From Azolla caroliniana (lineage: Eukaryota; Polypodiophyta): 64,000 nucleotides of DNA. The stretch is from positions 7,316,001 through 7,380,000 of the forward strand of contig JBHGNT010000011.1 in NCBI GenBank assembly GCA_043228905.1, in the 5' to 3' direction. Below the pieces are notes generated by a model. It was not told the DNA's origin. It did no database searches and saw only the letters and a program-made list of their open reading frames with translations. The translations under genes were made by a program, and so were the position numbers. Below are positions 56,211-64,000 of the stretch, one piece after another; the first letter of the stretch is position 1, and each line of letters opens with the position of its first letter.

Positions 56211-57710
56211 GAGAAAGAAAGAAAGATATATTAACGTCTTCTAAGGCCAAATTTGGCCCATGAGACAATCAGTTTACAACAAAAATGGGGTATTTACCCA
56301 TTCATCGAAAGAAAAAATAAATAAATAGAGCTTAAGCTAAATGGTTCTAATAAAAAAACATGTTCTATAAGGAAATGGCTTTATACTAGGCCTACTTTCA
56401 TTTCCATCCAAGTCTCTCGAAAAGAAGCAGGAGGTCAAAGGGTTTCGATGTGCATGTGGCATGTGGTTCCAATGTAAGAGGTACCCCAACCATAGCTCCT
56501 AGGCGACATAGCTCACGTTCCCCTATCTTCTTAATCATTTCTACTTCCGCGTCGAGTTGCTTCGATGCCCAACATCTAAGGGTGTTTGGTTGTTCTTTGC
56601 ATTTCCACTTCATCAAGAGAGAGGTCGAGTGGCGTAGGTGTGTCCACATTTATTGTCTCCCCTTGTTCCTAAAAAAATACATTAGTTTCGTATTGGTGGA
56701 TATTAAAAGGGTCATCGTTAACACTTTCTAATTTATTCTCCCTATGTTGTTTTAGCTCTAAGATATACCTACCTAGTCTCTTTATATCCGGGGTATCTAA
56801 TAGCTTCGAGAGGGTGGGAGAGGGTCCTAGTATGTCTTGGTATTTCACCTTTATCTCGGCATAAGTTGGAGACTTACATGTAAAGTGATGCTCATCCTCT
56901 ATCTCTATGTGACATAACCTACATAGCCTTTCCTCTCTAGGGACTCTATTAGCACGACCATGCTCAATCTCAAGTTGGTGAGATGATATCCTAAGTTGTC
57001 CAATGGCCACCCTTAGTGCATTTGATAAGAATGTATCTAGATATCTTGGTTGTGTAATAAAACCTAACCGAGAGAAGTGCAAGAAGTGTTCCTTATAATA
57101 CAACATTTTAGATGGGAGTGGCTCTCGTGGGGTGATCCATTTATATCGAGTGTAAATTTGCCATATTTCTTGGAGTATCACTTTATTACGCTCTTCATGA
57201 GATATTAGAGTTTGGTCAGTCCCATGGTTATACTTAAGGGGGGGTAGGTTATTAATGTCTATGCCGTTTGCAAGTAACCAACTCACCACAGTGCTATACC
57301 AAGAGCTAGTGTCTCCAGATGCATGTAGGGATCGAGATGCCTCAAAGGCTTGACGAGATATCCTATCTTGTGGTTGGCTATGTATCCGATGAATAAAGAA
57401 TACCACTTGGAAAACTACTTCTACTAACATTGAGGGGCAAACTGAACTCTGCTCTAATAATGTCATGTGGTACCGTCGATTTGCTTTGGAGTTGACGTGA
57501 TAACATCATCACTCTAATTGCGTCCACATAAAGGATGGTAGACCTAGAGCTCATACGTACTACTACCGATGCATATACATGAGGGAAGGGGTCACTAATG
57601 AGTCAAAGAGCCATTCCCGTAGTCCGTCCGTCCGTGGCCCTTGAAAGTATGTGTATCATACCCTCTCGTTAGTCTATATCTTTTGACTGCTTTGGGTCAT
57701 CGAGAATTGC
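56211..57710 (-). mobile_element. LINE copy 3, 5'-truncated
   Basis: It carries the (TTTC)n tail at 56211-56231, the C-terminal part of ORF2 (56398-57466) with an intact zinc motif CRLCHIEIEDEHHFTC and the closing FDLLLLFERLGWK. It also has a rearranged stretch to about 57710 matching copy 2 near 50880. Frameshifts lie at about 56650 and after 57466. The truncated 5' end lies about 1.2 kb before the PEX10 start codon. Confidence 0.85.
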
Positions 57711-58945
57711 CATTTGTTAAACAAGATTGGAGACGATAAATTTGTAGATTTCGGAAACCAGACAAAAAAGCTTTTGATCCTTATTTTGTTTCCTTTGGCG
57801 TGTTTGTTTTTTTCTGACCTTCCATCCACTCTCTTGCTGAACAGAAACAGAAATCAGAAACAGATCGATCAGGTCTTCCCTCTGTGCTAAACTTAGGGTT
57901 TGGAAGCTCCGTTCCTCTCCTCCCCCTCCCCCCCCCCCCCCCCCCCCTCTCTGTTTTCCCGCTGAATTTCATCTCAAGCAGGGTAAACTTGTTTAGGTCA
58001 TCTGTTATTTTTGTACGTCCTCCTTTATGGATTTGCCCTTTTATTTTGTTATTTTTCTGTCATGCCATGTAAGGTAAGATGCAATATATATATATATAAT
58101 TCCATATTTTTTCGTTGTTTTTCATATTCTTTTTCAGAGCCAAGATTCTTTGGAAATCGTCAGAACTTTCCTGGGGATGCTCGGGTCTTATTTTAGAAGG
58201 TTAGTTTCTCTTATGGATTCTTCGTCTCATGGAAATTATACAGAAATACGTAATAGTTAAAAGGACCCATTTGATGCAACTATATACTTTCATAAGTCTG
58301 TTGTGGCTTCTTGTTGCGGTATTTATATGTAAATCTAGATGGACTTCTTGACTATAGTTTTGTTGAAATGGATCCTTTTGATGCAATCATATGATTTAAG
58401 GCATATATACTCTACCCAAGTATTTAAGGTTATGACCATTTTCGATAATGCATTTAGTTGCATGGAGTGTATTCATTAACTTAAAACCTTTGTTTATAAT
58501 TATTCTATGCATGCATCCATATGCCAGATGTGTGACAATACAAAATCCATTGAACAAAGTCCCAAAACTGCATTGCATGTGATATATATATTCCCTGATG
58601 CCAAGAATGTTGTATGTAGCTAATAATACTGGATGTGGCATATGTAATCTCTGATGAAAATGAATTTCGTACCTCTGATGACAAGGAATGTTATATGTGG
58701 GGGACGTGTAATCTTTTTGATATTTAAGAATGTTGTGTGGGGCCTATGTGTGTAATATCTCACAACAAAGGATGTTGTATGTGAATACGTATGTAGTGTC
58801 TCACGACAATGAATTTTTGTATGTGGCATATGCATGTATGTAAACATTCTGATGATAGAGAATTTTTGTGGCATATGTATGTAATCTCTTTGGTGATAAA
58901 GAATGTTATATGTGACATTATGTGATCTCTAAAGGTTAGATAAAC
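57711..58945 (+). promoter_or_regulatory. PEX10 promoter and probable 5' UTR introns
   Basis: A C-run (about 57925-57947) and a pyrimidine-rich stretch precede ATTTCATCTCAAGCAGG followed by GTAAAC at about 57980, a plausible end of a non-coding first exon. A second candidate UTR exon lies at 58137-58199 (after TTTTTCAG, before GTTAGT). The coding exon may begin after CTCTAAAG at 58934. These splice sites are inferred only from consensus. Confidence 0.4.
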
Positions 58946-61900
58946 ATGGAGAGGATGAGGCAATATCCAAGGGCCAGTCAGCCAGAGATTATGCGGGCAG
59001 CTGAGAAGGATGAACATTATGCCTCCCATCTCTGTGATGCATGCCATGATGCATTCCGCCATGCCTTTGGTTCGTTCTCTTACATACCCTTTTCTTTACA
59101 TTTTATCTGTTCTTTCTCACACATTCAATCATACCACATGCTTAACTAAAGTGATATAATAGAAGAGAGAAGAACAAGGGTTGTTTGTGGAAGAATGGCA
59201 GTATCCAACCTAAATTCTAGTTGTTTTTTATTAAGGTTACATAACAGTGTATTTGATATATCTTAAATGTAGGGATCACACTGCATTGCAGAAGTCAGAC
59301 ACATTGCAATAATGTGCACCTGAGATTGTGTTGTGAAATACCCTTTCTTTTGTTTTGTTTAAATTTTTGCATCACAGCTTTTTGAATGTCCATTGCCTGT
59401 TTTTTTCTCAAACAGCATTGCTTGCTTCCCTTTTTTATTATCATTGAGATAGAATTTGAAACTCATTTTAGGAAGCTCTCACAGGGTTGTTTATACGATT
59501 TGTTCCTTGAATGTTGAAATACCTGTATATTATTGTAGCTTTTTCCAAGGCGCTTCCCTAAGAAGTTTATTTTCTCAGTAGTGAGTTCAGTGAGTTTCTT
59601 TTTGCATCAGCCTTATCTGAATGGAAAATACGGAAAGATGCCTAATGGTTCACAATGAAGGCAATATGGAAGTATGATTTTTGTTATCATTGCAAATGGA
59701 ACACAATACTATTGAAAATTGGCAATTTTGGCAGTTTGATAAAAATTTAAGTTTCAACAAGGAACTAAAGCACAGCTAATTGATTTCCCAACCTTTACCA
59801 AAATTTGCAAATGAACGGATATTAGCACTTTAGGGGCAGGCCTATACTGCCTGACTGGGGAAACTTCTTCAGTTTTTAATCCAAAACAAAGTCTCTCTTT
59901 CTGCCTGTTATGAAGCAATACTGCAGAAATGTGTCATGATTTGGAATTTGATAGTGCTTAAAATTTAAAAAAAATGTATATTTGTTAAACACAGTTAAAG
60001 AAGCCTTATATACCTGTCCTAAGAATTGGCAAGAGTGAGGAGAAAGAAATCAAGGATATACATCGTTCAATGGGATAGGGGAGAGGTGGAGGAACAAATC
60101 ATAAATTACAGAAATCAGTGGTATATCATAGAGGAGAAAGGTGGAAATCATATGCTGGAATATTAATTGATGGAAATCATATCATATCCCAAATGCAATG
60201 TTGTAAATAAATTGGGTGTGCAATGATGCATCCATTAGTTGAAAAATATCTTCCCAATATATGATAATTTGTAGGTAGAGCTGTAACTTTTGATGGAGTG
60301 ATGCTTGCACTATCCATTCATACGGTATTGTTTTGTTTTTAGAAGCTTGATTTGGGCATGCTCACTCTATAATCTGCCTTTTGGACAGCCTTTTTCTCTC
60401 ATCTTTTTATCATATTGGGGCTACACCCCCAGTGGCCTCTTTCGACCCTCTCTTTCTCTTATGTACGTAACATTTGGACAATATTTGCTTTCTGAAAGCA
60501 TCATATATTAATATAGTCCCTATATATTCATCAAACTCTATATTTATATAGCCCTTTTAGACCATTTGCAGTAATGGAGGAGAAGGCTGTATAAAGAACA
60601 GTTAAATTGAGTACAAGTAGGTTTTCTTTGACAAGGACTCACAGAATTGCGTTTGAAGAGTCTATAACTCTTCAATTACATCATATGACTTCAAATTCTT
60701 TAAGCTTGTCTTTTTTTCTGTGATCCAATCACCTTGTTTTTGCACCCACTTCATAACATTTTTAATTATTTGTAATAGGAGTAAAAATGCTGTTTTTTCT
60801 AGATTCTTATTAGTTTGAACCCTCTTTATTTATTTCCAAACCTTTTGTCCTCTTATGTGTTGGCTAATGCAGGGACAAGGTTGGCAGTACAGTATGAGAA
60901 TGAGGTATGTGCTCAAAAGGATACTCTACACTCTATACACGTTTGTTTGTTTAATCCAAAGTGCAGTTTTGTGTTGCAAGTTTTACAAAAGTGACCCCAA
61001 AAGATATAGCTTGCTCACTTACAATTTTTGTTTTGATCCCAGACTAGATTGGCTGGTTGTGTTTTATATTATCTCTTGACAACTGGCTCAGGTCTACAAA
61101 CACTCGGGGAAGAATATTGTGATATATCTCAGGTTTCCCAAACTTTTGAATTTTTGCTATTGCTTTTTTTTGTATATAATATATAAATGCATTTAAAAGG
61201 GGTTTTTAAGTAGATTGCTACTGAGTTATTCATGTGGAACTGTTAAAAATGTTAATGTACTAGAATTAATTCCTGTGGTTTACTGGTAATATAGGTAGCA
61301 GGACCATCCAGACTTCCTTTGGCACCGGCTAGACGAACATTGCTAGTGTTCTTCCAATCTGTCCTTCCTTACATTGCTGAGCGGCTGAGGTATTTTTCCC
61401 TGCAATGTATAGTTATGGGTTTTTCAAGAGTATTATACTTCATGATTCTCTTGAACATGTTTTAGTGCAAAAGTGGCTGCCAGAAGTGTATATATTTCAA
61501 ATGAGATGTCGACAGATTTTGTCAGTGATGAGAGGGCTAATGAGTTAGGAAGGCCACTATTGAGACCGTATCCTAGTGAAGACAGAGACCCCCCTGGTTC
61601 TTGCTCACGACGGTTGCAAAGTTTATGGATGGCTGCATTGCTTCGTTGGCCGAGAGTATGTATGCCCTTTGTTTTATGGAAACACTCTGAAATGCCTCCT
61701 GAATTTTCATTATTTCCTAAATGCCCTTGTTCAACCCCTGAAATGGTAAGCAATTATATTTGCTATTTGATCAATTTTATGATCAATTAATCCTCTTTTC
61801 CTCAACTGTATATGGTATTTGATCAATTATATGGCCACGTTATCCTCTTTTCTTCTCTTTTGTAGGTGGATCGAGGGTGTTTATGAAATAACTATAAATC

Positions 61901-63317
61901 AGGGGCACTTAAAGAAAAAATTAAAGTTGTATTTAAGAGTGTTTCCCTAGTTTTATTACATGGAGATATGAAAGGATAATTCAAGGTTTTTATTTGAAAA
62001 ATGAAATCATCAATAACAGGTCCTCCCAGCTCTGCGAGATGCATTTCTTCTGGCAGTACGGGGGAATCTGATGTTCTTTTATTTTGAGGGTAAATTGCCA
62101 CATTTTTCCTTTTTGATATGGCGAAAGCTGTGTATGGTTATTGTAGCATCATGAAGATTGATGGAAAACCCTTTACCTTTTGTCTGCATAGTGTATTCAA
62201 GGTAATTTGTTCACAAATTTCTCATGATTCAGGAATATACTATCAGCTATCAAAAAGGGCTGCGGGTGTGCGATACATTCACATGGGCAAAGTGTTCTAT
62301 AAAAAGCCTAGGTAACAAACTTATGGGGTTTTCAGTACAAATAAATAGCCTTTTTCCTATCATGTCTCATAGTTGGCTAATATATGTATATAGCTATTAT
62401 GTATCATTGAAAGCTTATGTGAGTGTTCTCATGATCAGTAGATAGAGGTAGTGTCTATATCAGGTCTTTTGACAAAATCAGCCTTTCCTAGGAAAAAGAT
62501 ATGACTATAAGCGCTTTGTGTTGGAAATTTGTGAATGATGTTTGGTCCCTTGGAACTTCATACTAAACAGAAATATATCTCACTGTGTGAACAGGTACCA
62601 TATGTTGGGCATGTTCTTATTGATTCAACTCAGCATTGTGGTGGGCGATTGGCTGAGACGAAGTGCCCTGCCAACTTTAACAAACTCCATGCGAATACAA
62701 CTCATGGATCGATCTTTCTCACCCAGTATGAATGAATACATAAGATTTACTAATGTGTCAAGTTTGCTTTAAAGAAATTTTGAGAATATGCTTTATTTCG
62801 AGGGAAATTAATCTGATATGCCATGTATATTATGATATGATGTAGGAAGAAAATCTATCTTAATCTTGGATGAAGAAGGGAATCAGATACGAGATTCACC
62901 GACTAATGGATCAATCCTAGAGTGCACTAATTCTGTGGTATGTAGAATCAAAGCTAAATGAGATTTCCATCGCAATGACAGATGCAAACTGGAAATTTCA
63001 TAATCCAATAATGGATGTAATGGGTCTAAACAGGTTGCGATGGGATCTAGTAAGTGTTCACTTTGTTTAAGTCCGAGGAAAAATCCAACTGCAACTTCAT
63101 GCGGGCATGTCTTTTGCTGGTAAAAGCTCTCACGCCTACTATGCATCAACATTCTTCAATTCAGATAAAAATATGACTCCTTTTTTTAAACTGTTTAACG
63201 TTGATTTTTCTCAGGAATTGTATAATCGAGTGGTGTAATGAAAAGAAAGAGTGCCCTCTATGCCGTTCACCCATGTCACACTCTGATCTTTCCTGTATTT
63301 ATAATGCTGATATCTAA
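58946..63317 (+). CDS. PEX10: peroxisome biogenesis factor 10, RING E3 ligase, 363 aa, 11 coding exons
   Basis: The exons join cleanly in frame: 58946-59069, 60873-60904, 61043-61132, 61295-61389, 61466-61655, 62020-62089, 62233-62311, 62595-62725, 62846-62937, 63034-63119 and 63215-63317, total 1092 nt with TAA. The protein begins [20 protein letters not shown] and contains [36 protein letters not shown] and a hydrophobic [15 protein letters not shown] segment. It ends in a C3HC4 RING (CSLC, CGHVFC, CIIEWC, CPLC). PEX10 sits in the peroxisomal membrane with PEX2 and PEX12 and ubiquitinates the import receptor PEX5 for recycling. The length matches plant PEX10 (about 380 aa). The start fits the conserved N-terminus. 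Intron 1 is 1.8 kb; all boundaries are GT-AG. No lesion is seen, so this looks like a functional gene. Confidence 0.95.
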
Positions 63318-64000
63318 GAAGCCAGCCTTTTTTGTAAAAATACATAAATCCATCTTATGTCTTATAATTCGAAACTGTAGATATTTTGAAACCTTACATG
63401 AGGAGATTTGTTGCATATCATATCTTCAGCTATTTTGAGTATATAAATCCGTTTCATTTCATGTACTGAGATGATGGTATATAAATGGTTTCATAGATCC
63501 TGGCAAGTTTTGGAAATAATCATCAAATAGTCCAAAAGGGGTAGTAGTATTTGTACTAGGTTTTTTGATATATGCGAATCATCCAACTTAAGCTTTTTAT
63601 GTATTGAAAGAAGCTTGAGGTTTGATATATTATTGAAGGTCAATTCAAACACATCTTATTATGCATCTCTGCTCAGTTTCTGTGTACTTAAAAGGTATGC
63701 CGAAAGTCCCTTGGGGTCTTGAATGAATCATGTTTCAAGAAGCAACTCATAGGGTATTATGCTTGTGTACGAATTATTACCATTGTATTTTAGAGTCTGG
63801 AGTTAGGGCACCCAAATGTCTCCATTAATAACAATATTTTATATAATCTAACATATGGTAAGCATCTGTGGGGGCCTCCAATTCTACACAACTAAGGGTT
63901 GGCAACGGCTTGGCTCAAGCCTAAATCGTTTAGCTAAACCAGTTTAAAATGGCTTAGCGGCTCAGCTCAGCTTAGGCTTGAGCCTACTTAAAAGGTTTGA
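63318..64000. other. PEX10 3' flank with a terminal inverted repeat near the window end
   Basis: This is AT-rich with no frame. Arms GGCTCAAGCCTA (63912-63923) and TAGGCTTGAGCC (63973-63984) form a perfect 12-bp inverted repeat within a GGCTTGGCTCAAGCC-type stretch. It may be the start of an element that continues beyond the window. Confidence 0.5.

Noticed and set aside
58011-58196. Possible upstream coding exon of PEX10
   Set aside because: The frame runs into a stop before its splice site and the conserved N-terminus is fully supplied by the ATG at 58946; it is more likely 5' UTR.

Overview
This window is nuclear DNA from a land plant. Three genes with plant-type introns or plant-specific families (an amino-methyltransferase, an organellar PPR protein and the peroxin PEX10) are separated by about 46 kb of nested LTR retrotransposons and LINEs. 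The PPR style, the old TE-choked spacing and the element types suggest a seed-free vascular plant, most likely a fern. That is inference from style, not a database match.

Layout: 1-1077 is the 3' part of a three-exon beta-class DNA amino-methyltransferase gene. 1769-11451 is a copia element (family A, 'copia-1') truncated on its left by a gypsy LTR and split by a 7.5-kb Ty3/gypsy element ('gypsy I', 2895-10379) whose pol resembles the fungal type. 11912-15055 is an intronless 1047-aa PPR gene with eight PLS triplets. 16447-26733 is copia C, with a 273-bp MITE in its 5' LTR and a gag-only LTR element (19400-24622) inside its integrase; that insert in turn holds a 5'-truncated LINE. 28483-31040 holds a chromovirus fragment and a gypsy I-type fragment. 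31041-37139 is copia B2.

37140-55397 is a second copia B copy ('host B') broken by three insertions: gypsy II (37722-42324, non-autonomous), copia A (43148-48526, complete, TSD CGAAT) and a solo LTR (48918-55016, TSD ACGAG) that carries a nearly full-length LINE. 56211-57710 is a third LINE copy. PEX10 follows, with 11 coding exons at 58946-63317 (363 aa).

The host genes show no functional link to one another. The most unusual points are these: the DIPY methyltransferase; a LINE whose ORF1 and ORF2 share one frame separated only by UGA-CGG; a pol-less gypsy element whose whole interior is one ~1000-codon frame with repeated modules and CGA-to-TGA stops; a copia family whose pol frame continues about 215 codons past the usual C-terminus up to the 3' LTR; and two gypsy elements inserted two codons apart in the homologous position of different copia families. 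Boundaries, splice sites and frames were read by eye; identities are estimates and no search was run.
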